A DNA stretch of 64,000 nt from Lachnospiraceae bacterium UBA4364 (GTDB lineage Bacteria; Bacillota; Clostridia; Lachnospirales; Lachnospiraceae): positions 6,326-70,325 of the forward strand of contig DGSK01000011.1 of assembly GCA_002393955.1 (NCBI GenBank), written 5' to 3'. This document shows, one piece after another, positions 55,500-64,000 of this stretch; position 1 is the first letter of the stretch, and each line of letters opens with the position of its first letter. The position numbers were made by a program, and so were the translations under genes. The notes below the pieces were generated by a model. It was not told the DNA's origin and made no database searches. It saw only the letters and a program-made list of their open reading frames with translations.

Positions 55500-56372
55500 T
55501 CACGCCAGAACCCCTGCCCCAACGGCTGCAATAACTTTTTCCTCATCATAATCCGGGGCATACGCTTGTGCAGCATCACATATTACTTTTATGCGAATTT
55601 CATCTTCTTCCAGCTCATCCGCAATCTGCTGCAGCTGTTTTCCTTTACGAAGCTTCCGGCAGACCTGGCTGATCAAAAGCTCTTCCTTGCCTTCATCTTT
55701 CGCATCCTGTATGACAACCCATTCTTTCATATACTGTGTCCTCCATATCGCATTCTTTCTGCCTTTATTTACTGCATTTTCAATCTTTTGTGTCAGCTTA
55801 CTTTCGGCTCTGCCTCCCTCAACATAATCGTACAGCTTTCTCAAATCTTCCGAAAGATCCTCTCCATTGTAGCTGCAGTTATAGAATATTTTCCTTGTTC
55901 CGTCCCCCAGCCTGAGTGCCTGATCTTCTTCACAGCTTTCCCGAAATGTATATCTGCTGAGTCCTTTCCCAAACGGATCAAATGTACAGATAAACATCAC
56001 ACTGCTGTCCGGAAGGCTCTTATATGAATTGCCTTTATCCATGTAGTCGATATCTATCGCCCCCTGATAATAACGGCTTCTTTTTGGCAGCTGATGTGAA
56101 TCGACCGACTTATGATTTAAATTTTCCATTTCGGCATCATATACCGCTCCGCCACTGTCTTCATTATACACATCCAGACGTATCGGCTTGCCGTCTGCAG
56201 TATAGCGGATTTCCCGCTGTGTCTGCAGCTTCTTAAGTACACCCACTGGTTCCTGCAAAAGGCACTCCAGCACCTCTCTGCACAGTTCCGGATCCTCCAT
56301 GACTTTACCGAACATAAAGTCATCCCTAAAACACAGTTCCTCGTAGTTCTTCATTACTCTCTTTTCGCTCAT
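55500..56372 (-). CDS. Rpn-family / PD-(D/E)XK putative transposase
   Basis: This 290-residue protein belongs to the Rpn/PDDEXK transposase group but to a different branch from the one at 12919. The N-terminus LCFRDDFMFGKVMEDPELC is typical, followed by the nuclease core IRLDVYNEDSGGAVYDAEMEN (Asp and Glu as metal ligands), HQLPKRSRYYQGAID and SVMFICTFDPFG. The C-terminal part is helical, with KEELLISQVCRKLRKGKQLQ. Such proteins cut DNA and may promote recombination. Its gene has its own terminator and lies beside the 170-base inverted repeat at 55181-55350. ATG 56372 follows GGAAGGAG. Confidence 0.88.
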   Translation of the reverse strand: MSEKRVMKNYEELCFRDDFMFGKVMEDPELCREVLECLLQEPVGVLKKLQTQREIRYTADGKPIRLDVYNEDSGGAVYDAEMENLNHKSVDSHQLPKRSRYYQGAIDIDYMDKGNSYKSLPDSSVMFICTFDPFGKGLSRYTFRESCEEDQALRLGDGTRKIFYNCSYNGEDLSEDLRKLYDYVEGGRAESKLTQKIENAVNKGRKNAIWRTQYMKEWVVIQDAKDEGKEELLISQVCRKLRKGKQLQQIADELEEDEIRIKVICDAAQAYAPDYDEEKVIAAVGAGVLA

Positions 56373-56717
56373 ACTTTCTCCTTCCTTTTGGGCACCGGCA
56401 GAAGCTGAGCGATATAAAGAGCCTCTATCCTTCTCATTCCTGCCTACAAATTAGTGTGATCATAAGCAAGAATTTTCGAACGGATTAAGATCTGATCATA
56501 GAATGCTATAATAAATGCTTGATATACGAAAAGTTGCTTATGGAAATATTATAGCGGACGCTAAAACAAATGTAAACCCGGAAGCTCAGGTATCTTAGCT
56601 TGATTTCATATTTGAGACAAGGGAAAAGATGATAAAGCGCGCCGCCAGGCGCACATTCAAAAAGCCTCCCGTGCATTCGCACAGGAGGCTCATTTCTACG
56701 TTATTGAGCTTTACCGC
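56373..56717. other. Intergenic region between Rpn and cheY
   Basis: It contains the upstream region of the Rpn gene, AT-rich and without a clear promoter pair, a small GC hairpin (GCGCC-GCCA-GGCGC near 56639-56652), and the cheY terminator at 56658-56690. No gene is seen. Confidence 0.6.
56658..56690 (-). terminator. Terminator of cheY
   Basis: AGCCTCCCGTGC (56663-56674) pairs with GCACAGGAGGCT (56679-56690) with one mismatch; on the minus strand TTTTT follows. Confidence 0.9.
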
Positions 56718-57077
56718 TTAGCCTACGACCTTCTTAACGGCCTCGATAACACGGTCAGCCTGGAAAGGCTTAACTATGAAATCCCTCGCGCCGGACTGGA
56801 TAGCCTCGATAACCATCGCCTGCTGTCCCATTGCGGAACACATGATAACCTTCGCATTTCCGTCACCGGCTTTGATCTCCTTAAGAGCCTGTATGCCATC
56901 CTTCTCAGGCATCGTAATATCCATAAGCACAAGATCGGGCTTAAGCTCGGAATACTTGCTCACTGCAACGCTTCCATTCTCTGCCTCTCCTGCAACTTCA
57001 TAACCATTCTTTGTAAGTATATCCTTGATCATCATCCGCATGAATGCGGCATCATCAACTACAAGTATCTTTGCCAT
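56718..57077 (-). CDS. cheY: CheY-type single-domain response regulator
   Basis: This 119-residue receiver domain has no output domain. It carries the acidic pair Asp8-Asp9 (VVDDAAFMR), phospho-accepting Asp53 in LMDITMPEKDG, the Ser/Thr position in MCSAMGQQ and Lys ~103 in FIVKPFQ. The sequence is of the Firmicute CheY type that carries the chemotaxis signal from CheA to the flagellar motor. It is an isolated gene with its own terminator, not inside a che operon, so a paralogue with another role is possible. ATG 57077 has GAGGAG before it. Codon use is strongly biased, which suggests high expression. Confidence 0.9.
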   Translation of the reverse strand: MAKILVVDDAAFMRMMIKDILTKNGYEVAGEAENGSVAVSKYSELKPDLVLMDITMPEKDGIQALKEIKAGDGNAKVIMCSAMGQQAMVIEAIQSGARDFIVKPFQADRVIEAVKKVVG

Positions 57078-57268
57078 TTACTGTACTCCTCACAAAAATT
57101 ATTGCCTGCTGCCTTTCGACAACAATTAAATGATACACTAAACAACTTCTTTTGTCTATCTGATTTTTTCTTATGCTATCCGATAGATATATTACCACAC
57201 TTATCACAAAGTGTCAAAATCAATATTTGATACGGAACAATCCTCGTGAACCAAAAATGATATAGTGC

Positions 57269-57274
57269 TATAAT
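57269..57274 (+). promoter_or_regulatory. -10 box of the deaminase gene
   Basis: TATAAT at 57269-57274 has GTGAAC (57246-57251) at 17-base spacing as a moderate -35. The leader to TTG 57321 would be ~40 bases. Confidence 0.5.
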
Positions 57275-57320
57275 AGTCCTGCGTTCATACATATTTCAGA
57301 AAAAACAGGAGGATCATGCA

Positions 57321-58610
57321 TTGAACATAAAGATTGATAAGATACTCGCAGCTCTTACCGATGATAACGGCATCACATTAAAGCCTGATACAGATGTGTA
57401 TATCTGTGGCGACAGTATTGCTGCCATCGATGAAGTGCCTGAAGGATTTGTCCCTGACAAAACCATTGACGGCACCGACAGGCTGCTCATTCCCGGACTC
57501 ATAAATGCCCATACCCATTCCTATATGGCTTTCATGAGAAATGTGGCAGATGACCTTTCCTTCGAGGACTGGCTCTTCGGCCGGGTGAGCAAAATAGAAG
57601 ACAGGATGACTGATGAGGAAGCCTACTGGGGTGCCTGCCTTGCAATCATTGAAATGATGAAGTCCGGCACTACCTGCTTTAATGACATGCAGATGAACAT
57701 TATGCAGACCACAAGAGCGGTAAAGGAATCCGGCATGCGCGCCGTGATCTGCAGAGGACTTGTGGGAAGCGGCAATGACGAAGCGGGGCGCTCAAGACTA
57801 GACCAGACATATCGAGAGCGGGACGCTTTTAAGGACTGCGACAGGCTCACTTTCCGTCTTGGTCCCCATGCACCCTATACCTGCGATGAAGAATTCCTAA
57901 AGATCATTGCAAAAGAGGCCGGCGAACAGAATATGGGAATACATATGCACCTGTCAGAAAGCGTCAATGAGGTGGAAAACTGCAGAAAGACCTACGGCTG
58001 CAGCCCTATTGAGCTTGCAGAGCGCACAGGGCTTTTCGATCATCCCTTTATCGCCGCACACTGCGTGCAGGTTGATGAAAAAGATATGAATATTATGGCA
58101 AAGCATAATGTAAGCGTTGTTACCAATCCTGCCAGCAATATGAAACTTGGCAATGGCTTTGCCCCCGTTCCGGAAATGATGGAAAAAGGAATAAACATTT
58201 GCATCGGTACTGACGGTGCTGCAAGCAACAACTCTCTGAACCTGATCCATGAAATGAGCCTGGTTACCCTTATCCACAAAGGAACTCACCGCTCTCCGCT
58301 TTCCGTAAGCGCTGCTGATGCGTTTAAATTTGCAACAATAAATGGTGCAAAGGGACTCGGACTTGAAAAAGAGATCGGTTCAATCGAGACCGGAAAAAAA
58401 GCCGATCTTGCAATTCTTAATATGAAGACCCCCTCCATGTGGCCGGCTAACAACGCCCTTGCCACCCTTTCCTACTCCGCCAACGGCTCAGAAGTGGAAA
58501 CCGTGATAATAAACGGCGAGGTAACCATGGAAGACAAAAAGATACTCACCATGGACGAAGAAAAGATTTTTGCCGAAAATGAAAAGACAATGAAGCGTAT
58601 CTGCGGTTAA
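57321..58610 (+). CDS. mtaD: S-adenosylhomocysteine / methylthioadenosine deaminase-type amidohydrolase
   Basis: This metal-dependent amidohydrolase of 429 residues removes the amino group of adenosine-type compounds. Metal ligands are seen in LIPGLINAHTHSYMAF, GIHMHLSESVNEVENC, AAHCVQVDEKDM and CIGTDGAASNNSLNL; the substrate-recognition block LSFEDWLFGRVSKIEDRMTD is of the MtaD/SAH deaminase type. The start is TTG 57321, eight bases after AGGAGG. The gene converges on ahcY, which hydrolyses S-adenosylhomocysteine, and shares a bidirectional terminator with it, so both products touch the same metabolite. Related enzymes act on guanine or cytosine; I rate the SAH/MTA type as most likely. Confidence 0.87.
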   Translation: MNIKIDKILAALTDDNGITLKPDTDVYICGDSIAAIDEVPEGFVPDKTIDGTDRLLIPGLINAHTHSYMAFMRNVADDLSFEDWLFGRVSKIEDRMTDEEAYWGACLAIIEMMKSGTTCFNDMQMNIMQTTRAVKESGMRAVICRGLVGSGNDEAGRSRLDQTYRERDAFKDCDRLTFRLGPHAPYTCDEEFLKIIAKEAGEQNMGIHMHLSESVNEVENCRKTYGCSPIELAERTGLFDHPFIAAHCVQVDEKDMNIMAKHNVSVVTNPASNMKLGNGFAPVPEMMEKGINICIGTDGAASNNSLNLIHEMSLVTLIHKGTHRSPLSVSAADAFKFATINGAKGLGLEKEIGSIETGKKADLAILNMKTPSMWPANNALATLSYSANGSEVETVIINGEVTMEDKKILTMDEEKIFAENEKTMKRICG

Positions 58611-58646
58611 ACAGTGACGACTGCATTCTCTCAAGTCCAAAACATA

Positions 58647-58677
58647 AAAGGCTGTCCCTGCATCGGGACAGCCTTTA
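58647..58677. terminator. Bidirectional terminator between deaminase and ahcY
   Basis: AAAGGCTGTCCC pairs with GGGACAGCCTTT around TGCATC, with T-rich sequence on both sides. It lies between the two convergent genes. Confidence 0.92.
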
Positions 58678-58761
58678 TTTTACTTATCTACCGTCAGTTA
58701 CGTAACTCACAATTGTAACAGCCTTTGGAAAATAAGGAACTTGCAGATTACCTTACTCATT

Positions 58762-60009
58762 TTATACTGAAGATGAATTCAGGTATTTTTCCTGCTCCGG
58801 TGTAAGCACATCAATCTCCTTGCCAAGGAAGGCCAGTTTCTTGACAGCCACTTCCCTGTCCACCTCTTCCGGAACATCTATAAGCTTTTCCTTAAGCTCA
58901 GTGCCATGCTCAACAAGATACTTTGCTGACAGAGCCTGTATTGCAAAGCTCATATCCATGATTTCTGCAGGATGTCCGTCTCCGCAGGCAAGATTTACCA
59001 GCCTGCCCTCTCCCAATACCGCAAGGGTATTACCGTTCGACAGCTTATATCCGATTATATTATTCCTGAGCTCATGTGACTCAACAGCCATCTTGCGCAG
59101 TCCTGCCATATCTATTTCACAGTCAAAATGTCCTGCATTGCAAAGGATAGCGCCATCCTTCATCTCCATGAAATCCTCAGCATCAATGACTTTGTCACAG
59201 CCTGTCACGGTTACAAAGAAATCACCGCGAGCCGCAGCCTGCTTCATGGGCATTACCTCGAATCCGTCCATGACAGCTTCGATAGCTTTTACAGGATCTA
59301 TCTCGGTAACGATAACCTTCGCCCCGAGCCCTTTTGCCCTCATGGCAACGCCCTTGCCACACCATCCATATCCGGCCACAACAACAATCTTGCCGGCAAC
59401 TATGAGATTCGTTGTGCGGTTTATGCCATCCCATACAGACTGGCCCGTACCGTACCTGTTATCAAAAAAATGCTTGCACTGTGCATTATTAACCTTGACC
59501 ATAGGGAACTGAAGCTTGCCCTCACGGTTCATGGCTTCCAGCCTTATAATACCTGTCGTTGTCTCCTCGCATCCACCGATCACACCGGGTATCAGATCCT
59601 TAAACTCGGTATGCATCATGTTCACCAGGTCGCCGCCGTCATCGATTATTATGTTAGGGCCTATCTCAAGTACCGCCCTTATGTGAGCATTATATTCTTC
59701 CTCTGTGCTGCCATGCCATGCATGAACCTCCAGGCCGTCTGCCACAAGTGCGGCAGCAACATCATCCTGTGTTGAAAGTGGATTGGAGCCCGTTACATAC
59801 ATGTCCGCCCCGCCTGCCTTGAGCACCTTACAGAGATACGCGGTCTTTGCCTCCAGATGAACTGAAAGAGCCACCTTTTTTCCCTCAAAAGGTTTTGTCT
59901 TTGAGAAATCCTCCTCAAGTGTCCTGAGCAGGTCACAGTGGTTTTTTACCCACTCTATCTTCATAGCGCCTGACGGTGCCAGATTAATGTCTCTGATCTC
60001 GCTTGCCAT
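58762..60009 (-). CDS. ahcY: Adenosylhomocysteinase (S-adenosylhomocysteine hydrolase)
   Basis: The enzyme splits S-adenosylhomocysteine into adenosine and homocysteine, ending product inhibition of methyltransferases and returning homocysteine to MetH. NAD-binding is shown by GYGWCGKGVAMRAKGLGA, the substrate region by YVTGSNPLSTQDDVAAAL, VNNAQCKHFFDNRYGTGQS and AGHFDCEID. At 415 residues it is of the short type without the ~40-residue insert found in many longer enzymes. It starts at ATG 60009 after GGAAGGAGG. A candidate promoter (TTGCAT, 17 bases, TTATAA) lies about 30-60 bases upstream of the start. Confidence 0.95.
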   Translation of the reverse strand: MASEIRDINLAPSGAMKIEWVKNHCDLLRTLEEDFSKTKPFEGKKVALSVHLEAKTAYLCKVLKAGGADMYVTGSNPLSTQDDVAAALVADGLEVHAWHGSTEEEYNAHIRAVLEIGPNIIIDDGGDLVNMMHTEFKDLIPGVIGGCEETTTGIIRLEAMNREGKLQFPMVKVNNAQCKHFFDNRYGTGQSVWDGINRTTNLIVAGKIVVVAGYGWCGKGVAMRAKGLGAKVIVTEIDPVKAIEAVMDGFEVMPMKQAAARGDFFVTVTGCDKVIDAEDFMEMKDGAILCNAGHFDCEIDMAGLRKMAVESHELRNNIIGYKLSNGNTLAVLGEGRLVNLACGDGHPAEIMDMSFAIQALSAKYLVEHGTELKEKLIDVPEEVDREVAVKKLAFLGKEIDVLTPEQEKYLNSSSV

Positions 60010-60331
60010 ATCTTCCTCCTTCCGGTGAACCTTTATAAACTATGATTGATAACAAATGCAATCAAAGTTAGTATAATCTATCCGACATTTTTTATCAAGG
60101 TATGCTATCCATCGGTATCAGACTGCTGCTCTTTTCACGGTAATGTTCTTCCTGTCAAACAGGCCTTCATCGAAAAACCACGGCATGATACCGTGGTCCT
60201 ACATTTTTTTCATGTATTATCATGAATAATCTGCATAAACAAACTGCTTACATGATTCAAATTAAATTATTTGCACAAATTACCTGCTGATACAGAAACC
60301 TTTCAAAGCCAGAGTACAATCCGTTTACTGC
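60010..60331. other. Intergenic region upstream of ahcY
   Basis: It holds the ahcY leader and promoter region with the inverted pair TTGAT/ATCAA near 60046-60065, and the terminator of the small gene at 60173-60197. No gene or known riboswitch is recognised. Confidence 0.55.
60173..60197 (-). terminator. Terminator of the small gene at 60332
   Basis: ACCACGG (60177-60183) pairs with CCGTGGT (60191-60197) around CATGATA; on the minus strand TTTTT follows. Confidence 0.75.
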
Positions 60332-60529
60332 TTATGAAACAGATATCGTCTCTACCTTGAATGCATCACTGCTCTTTACAGTCTGCTTGTCTATCTTAGC
60401 CCGGGCATCTGCTTCAGACTTGGCCTGGATAGCCTGTGAGATATCTGATGTAAGATAAAAACCTCTTAAAAACTTCTCTGCAAGATATTCGCCTGAAACC
60501 ATATCAACGATAATAAACTTTTCCTTCAT
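60332..60529 (-). CDS. Small protein of unknown function (65 residues)
   Basis: This short soluble protein has no recognised family. It begins KEKFIIVDMVSGEYLAEKF, continues with a helical middle (DISQAIQAKSEADARAKID) and ends in a strand-like KVETISVS. It looks like a small alpha/beta fold. Support comes from GAGG eight bases before ATG 60529, a plausible protein-like composition and a terminator ~135 bases downstream. It is divergent from the hybrid kinase gene at 60762. Confidence 0.6.
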   Translation of the reverse strand: MKEKFIIVDMVSGEYLAEKFLRGFYLTSDISQAIQAKSEADARAKIDKQTVKSSDAFKVETISVS

Positions 60530-60669
60530 AACCGCGACCTCGTACTATACTCCCTCTCCCCATGCCACAGTAAGAAACGCTAATCTCTAAATTTCGTGAA
60601 TATTATACCACTGAAAAACGAATTTTGCAACAAATGTAATAAAGTTCTGTAAACCACACGCCTATGCAC

Positions 60670-60698
60670 TTGCTTGCTACCAGACAACGCTTTATGAT
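60670..60698 (+). promoter_or_regulatory. Promoter of the hybrid kinase gene
   Basis: TTGCTT (60670-60675), 17 bases, TATGAT (60693-60698). It leaves a leader of ~57 bases ending in GGAGGGG before ATG 60762. Confidence 0.65.
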
Positions 60699-60761
60699 AA
60701 TATTAGTTTGTTGGGGGAATTTCCCTTTCCCCAAATCTTAATTACCTGAGCGGAGGGGCAC

Positions 60762-63086
60762 ATGGTAAAAAAACTTGCTAATATTTTATTTCGTTCTAAC
60801 CTCGGAATCCATCAGAGACTGCTTAACCTGATCCTAAGTGCAGCGCTTGTGGGCGGCTTCATTTCAATGATAAGTACCCTGTTCATCGGCGGATATATGA
60901 GCGCCCTTATTGTATTCCTTATTCTTATAGTAGTCTTTATTTCCCTTGTATTATCGGTAAAATATAATAAGACCAACCTTGCCGGTGCGCTGGTGACCGG
61001 AGTTTCCAATATAATCATTTTTCCCTGTATGTATTTCACATCCGGCGGTTCATACAGCGGTATGCCACTATGGTTCGTACTCGGACTTATTTTTACATGG
61101 CTTACTCTCAAGGGGGCCCTCTGCTACATAATGTACGGCATAAATCTTATTGCCCTGTTAGGTACGATAATTGTCGGCGAGCTTCACCCGGAATGGTTTA
61201 CCAAGATGCCGGCCAACTATATGCAAAACGACATAATGCAGTCCATTGTTATCGTTTCCTGCATAATAGGCATCATCTTCAAGTACCAGACCTATCTTTA
61301 CGAAAAACAGCAGACCAAGATCCTTGAAACAGACAGACTGCTGCAGGTCGCAAATGATGCAAAGAGCCAGTTTCTTGCAAACATGTCACATGAGATCCGT
61401 ACTCCCATTAATGGCATAATAGGCATGAACACAATGCTGCTTAAAGAGCTTGATAAAGGAAACACCGAAGATGTCATGGAATATGCCAAGAACATCCAGA
61501 GTGCCTCCCAGACACTGCTCTCCCTTATCAATGATATTCTTGATATATCCAAGATTGAATCCGGAAAGATGGAAATCGTCCCCGTGGAATATGACCTCTT
61601 CTCAATACTTAATGACTGCTATAATATGAATTTCATAAGGGCACTGGAAAAAAATCTGACACTGGAGCTTGAAATCGAGGAATCTCTTCCTGCCATACTC
61701 TATGGCGATGAAGTACATGTCCGTCAGATTATCAACAACATTCTTTCCAATGCTGTAAAATATACTGAAAAAGGCAGCGTTCTCCTGCGAATGAGTGCTA
61801 TGGAGCAGGACGATAAGGATGTCACCCTTAGGATCGAGGTCAAGGATACCGGTATAGGTATCAAAGAAGAAAACCTTGAAAAGCTCTTCCAGAATTTTAC
61901 ACGTATTGATGTAGAAAAAAATCGCAATATTGAAGGAACCGGCCTGGGACTCAGCCTCACTAAAAAGCTGATAGATCTTATGGGCGGTGAAATCCAGGTA
62001 CAGAGTGAATACGGCGTAGGCTCCATATTTACGGTTATACTCAAGCAGGGCGTGGCAAGCACACATAAGATGGGCTCCTTTGATGAAAAATATCGTGCAT
62101 ACATCCAGCAGGAAGAAAAAACCAACGAAAACCGTATTGCACCTTCTGCCAGGGTACTTTTAGTAGATGATGTGCGCATGAACTTGCGAGTTGCCCAGGG
62201 ACTGCTAAGCTCCACCCTCGCTACTATAGATATTGCCGGCGGTGGTGAAGAATGCCTGCAAATGATGCATGAGAAAAAATACGATATCGTATTTCTTGAT
62301 CATATGATGCCCGGTTTGGACGGCATGGCAACTCTGAAAACCCTCAAGGCAGATAACACACATCCCAATCAGAATACACCTGTCATTGCACTCACTGCTA
62401 ATGCAATAGTCGGTGCCAAGGAAATGTATATGAATGCCGGTTTTTCAGATTACATCACAAAGCCTATTCAGGAAAAAGAAATACTTGATGTATTCTTTGA
62501 CTATGTTCCCTGTGAAAATGGAACTGATATGATTAATGTATCTAAACAGAATGAGAAAAAATTATCAGAAAGCAAAGCCGGTGAAAACATGAATACTACA
62601 ACAAATTATAACAGCAATAACCGCAATACTGATACTTCCCGTGAAGATTACAGCATAAACACAACAGAGATACCGGTTGTGGATAGTGCAGACAGCGATG
62701 CTGATATTCCTTCCGAACATATTAAAAATGATAACAGTGAAAGACCACTTGAGGAGCGCTTCCCCACTCTCGACATAGAGCTTGCTTTCACATACTGTAT
62801 GGAAGATGAAGAACTGTTTCTGGAAATGATAGATGAATATCTTATATGGGAGACTCCCAACGAGCTTGATGGGTATTTTGAGGCAAAAAACTGGAAAAAC
62901 TACGAGATTGCAGTACACGCACTAAAGAGCACATCACTTAACATAGGTGCTAAGGAGCTTTCCGAACATGCTAAAGCTCTGGAATTTGCCGCTAAGGACT
63001 CCGATATCGAATATATTAAAGAACACCATAGTGAGGTCATGGATGAGTACCACAAGCTTATAGAGGATCTGAAACGAGGCATATAA
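60762..63086 (+). CDS. Hybrid sensor histidine kinase with receiver and HPt domains
   Basis: This 774-residue membrane protein combines a whole phosphorelay except the final regulator. It starts with five or six membrane helices (residues ~15-180) without a large outer loop, then the phospho-accepting helix FLANMSHEIRTPINGIIGMN (His ~210), the ATPase domain with VKDTGIGIKEENL and GTGLGLSLTKKLIDLM, a receiver domain with LLVDDVRMN and Asp ~513 in VFLDHMMPG, an Asn/Ser-rich linker, and a C-terminal HPt domain with HALKSTSLNIGA (His ~720). The final response regulator is not nearby. The helices may sense a small hydrophobic or membrane signal. Confidence 0.93.
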   Translation: MVKKLANILFRSNLGIHQRLLNLILSAALVGGFISMISTLFIGGYMSALIVFLILIVVFISLVLSVKYNKTNLAGALVTGVSNIIIFPCMYFTSGGSYSGMPLWFVLGLIFTWLTLKGALCYIMYGINLIALLGTIIVGELHPEWFTKMPANYMQNDIMQSIVIVSCIIGIIFKYQTYLYEKQQTKILETDRLLQVANDAKSQFLANMSHEIRTPINGIIGMNTMLLKELDKGNTEDVMEYAKNIQSASQTLLSLINDILDISKIESGKMEIVPVEYDLFSILNDCYNMNFIRALEKNLTLELEIEESLPAILYGDEVHVRQIINNILSNAVKYTEKGSVLLRMSAMEQDDKDVTLRIEVKDTGIGIKEENLEKLFQNFTRIDVEKNRNIEGTGLGLSLTKKLIDLMGGEIQVQSEYGVGSIFTVILKQGVASTHKMGSFDEKYRAYIQQEEKTNENRIAPSARVLLVDDVRMNLRVAQGLLSSTLATIDIAGGGEECLQMMHEKKYDIVFLDHMMPGLDGMATLKTLKADNTHPNQNTPVIALTANAIVGAKEMYMNAGFSDYITKPIQEKEILDVFFDYVPCENGTDMINVSKQNEKKLSESKAGENMNTTTNYNSNNRNTDTSREDYSINTTEIPVVDSADSDADIPSEHIKNDNSERPLEERFPTLDIELAFTYCMEDEELFLEMIDEYLIWETPNELDGYFEAKNWKNYEIAVHALKSTSLNIGAKELSEHAKALEFAAKDSDIEYIKEHHSEVMDEYHKLIEDLKRGI

Positions 63087-63151
63087 GATATCTTAATCCT
63101 GCATGTTTTAATACATCAACCAGCCAGGCAGCATTACACTACACAGGAAAC

Positions 63152-63625
63152 TCACAGTATCAGTTCCATCCCTATTTTCTGTGGAATAAGTCCCATAGAC
63201 TCATAAAATTTAACAGCATCCGGATTACAGCTCCAAACATTAAGGGTTATATTATAAAAACCTTCCTTTTTAGCATATTCAGAAACAGACTCAAATAATA
63301 GACTTCCTACATGTTTTCCCCTCGCAGCTTCATCTACACAGATATCGTCTATGTAAAGCGTCTTTATGTCTGTAAGCACATTGTTGTTTAATTCCTGTTT
63401 ATGAATACAAAATGCGTGGCCCAGTATAGCCCCATTTTCATCCTCACATACAAATACAGGTGTATGCGTATCCCCAATTATATTTCTTAATTCATCTTCA
63501 TTATATTTCGTTGCCGGTCCTTTAAAGATGTCCGGTCTTCCTTTGTGGTGAACCATGTCAACTTGTACAAGGAGTTTAAGTATAGCTGGGATATCTTTGT
63601 TCTGTGCAAACCTTACTTTATTCAT
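63152..63625 (-). CDS. GNAT-family N-acetyltransferase
   Basis: This 157-residue protein has the GNAT fold: the first strand VRFAQNKDIPAILKLLVQVD, the central strands ending LYIDDICVDEAARGKHVGSL (acetyl-CoA-binding loop RGKHVG), and the terminal VWSCNPDAVKFYESMGL. It transfers an acetyl group from acetyl-CoA to an amine; the substrate cannot be told. ATG 63625 follows AAGG. It is convergent with the hybrid kinase and lies 130 bases from the tRNA cluster. Confidence 0.88.
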   Translation of the reverse strand: MNKVRFAQNKDIPAILKLLVQVDMVHHKGRPDIFKGPATKYNEDELRNIIGDTHTPVFVCEDENGAILGHAFCIHKQELNNNVLTDIKTLYIDDICVDEAARGKHVGSLLFESVSEYAKKEGFYNITLNVWSCNPDAVKFYESMGLIPQKIGMELIL

Positions 63626-63755
63626 ATATTACCTTCCATTCATACTAAATTTTAAAGATACAACACACTTATATACTCATATCAATATTCTACAGAAAAT
63701 AAAAAATAAAAATGCTGCAGCCCCCAGAAAACTGAAAACCACAGCACCCATTAAC

Positions 63756-63839
63756 TGCCGGCGACCGGAATCGAACCGGTACGATATTGCTATCACGGGA
63801 TTTTAAGTCCCGCGCGTCTGCCTGTTCCGCCACGCCGGC
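63756..63839 (-). tRNA. tRNA-Leu (anticodon UAA)
   Basis: Read on the minus strand, GCCGGCG pairs with CGCCGGC, the anticodon loop is CTTAAAA (TAA), and a long variable arm (GTGATAGCAATATCGTAC) precedes the T arm GGTTCGATTCC, as in class II tRNAs. Length is 84 bases; CCA is not encoded. Confidence 0.95.
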
Positions 63840-63900
63840 TGGTAAACATACTGTTTACTCTAAATATAAGGAGTTGTCCAATATACTGAACAACTCCCAG

Positions 63901-63973
63901 TGGAAGTTACAGGGCTCGAACCTGTGACCCTCTGCTTGTAAGGCAGATGCTCTCCCAGCTGAGCTAAACTTCC
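63901..63973 (-). tRNA. tRNA-Val (anticodon UAC)
   Basis: On the minus strand GGAAGTT pairs with AACTTCC, followed by A as discriminator. The anticodon stem-loop is CTGCCTTACAAGCAG with TAC, and the T arm carries GGTTCGAGCCC. Length is 73 bases. Confidence 0.95.
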
Positions 63974-63978
63974 ATAAA

Positions 63979-64000
63979 CGACCCAGATCGGACTCGAACC
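63979..64000 (-). tRNA. 3' part of another tRNA (isotype not readable)
   Basis: The minus strand of these bases reads a T-arm half GGTTCGAGTCCGAT and the acceptor end CTGGGTC with G as discriminator. The anticodon lies outside the window. Spacing of five bases from tRNA-Val shows a tandem cluster. Confidence 0.85.

Noticed and set aside
1..64000. CRISPR array, rRNA, prophage or complete insertion sequence
   Set aside because: No regularly spaced repeats, rRNA signature, phage structural genes or insertion sequence with matched terminal repeats was seen. The two Rpn proteins are only putative transposases.

Overview
The window reads as a chromosomal segment of a motile, anaerobic Firmicute of the Lachnospiraceae type. 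Evidence: Gram-positive style AGGAGG ribosome-binding sites, chemotaxis receptors and CheY, a YolD-like/DUF1653 pair, two Rpn/YhgA-like putative transposases, a methionine synthase split from its activation domain, and a lipoprotein amidase. The genus cannot be decided by reading. Most genes lie on the minus strand.

Left part (1-28.4 kb, minus strand). A sensor kinase (cut by the edge) and its response regulator, a small alarmone synthetase, and a sugar-nucleotide cluster (glycosyltransferase, two GDP-deoxysugar-type SDR enzymes, manC, manA). Then a chemoreceptor with three tandem Cache units; a tightly overlapping TPR / J-domain / HIRAN trio; an Rpn nuclease with a decayed partial copy beside it; ketopantoate reductase; an sfsA remnant; an RNA methyltransferase; a FIST sensor paired with a soluble chemoreceptor; a lipoprotein amidase; fructose-bisphosphate aldolase; a phosphoesterase, a lipid kinase and a methionine/one-carbon operon (metF, methionine synthase activation protein, metH); and a DUF1653/YolD-like pair.

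Middle part (28.4-49.2 kb). This is the accessory region and the most unusual stretch. On the plus strand are a zinc-knuckle lipoprotein, a protein resembling a CbxX/SpoVK-type AAA+ ATPase that has lost its Walker motifs, and a soluble VirD4/TraG-like ATPase without membrane anchor. Facing them on the minus strand are a 2494-residue protein of unknown function, a nuclease-helicase fusion, an AT-rich four-gene Hsp70 operon (GrpE-like, DnaK-like, small membrane protein, J-like membrane protein) with its own promoter and terminator, and a dynamin-family GTPase. No relaxase, integrase or other conjugation gene is present, so this is not an obvious conjugative element. My best candidate for an undescribed system is the pseudo-AAA+/VirD4-like pair with the giant protein, possibly served by the dedicated Hsp70 machine. 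That link is inference from proximity.

Right part (49.2-64 kb). deoD; an ECF sigma factor with an RsgI-like membrane anti-sigma candidate; a small membrane protein; a cytidylate-kinase-like protein; a secreted protein; a 170-base inverted repeat next to a second Rpn nuclease; cheY; two enzymes that both consume S-adenosylhomocysteine (deaminase and hydrolase); a hybrid histidine kinase with an HPt domain; a GNAT acetyltransferase; and a tRNA cluster (Leu-UAA, Val-UAC, and one cut by the edge).

A short sequence around ACTTCCCACA recurs at four places, two of them as arms of long palindromes, and looks like a dispersed repeat family. Terminators are well resolved and allow transcription units to be drawn with some confidence.
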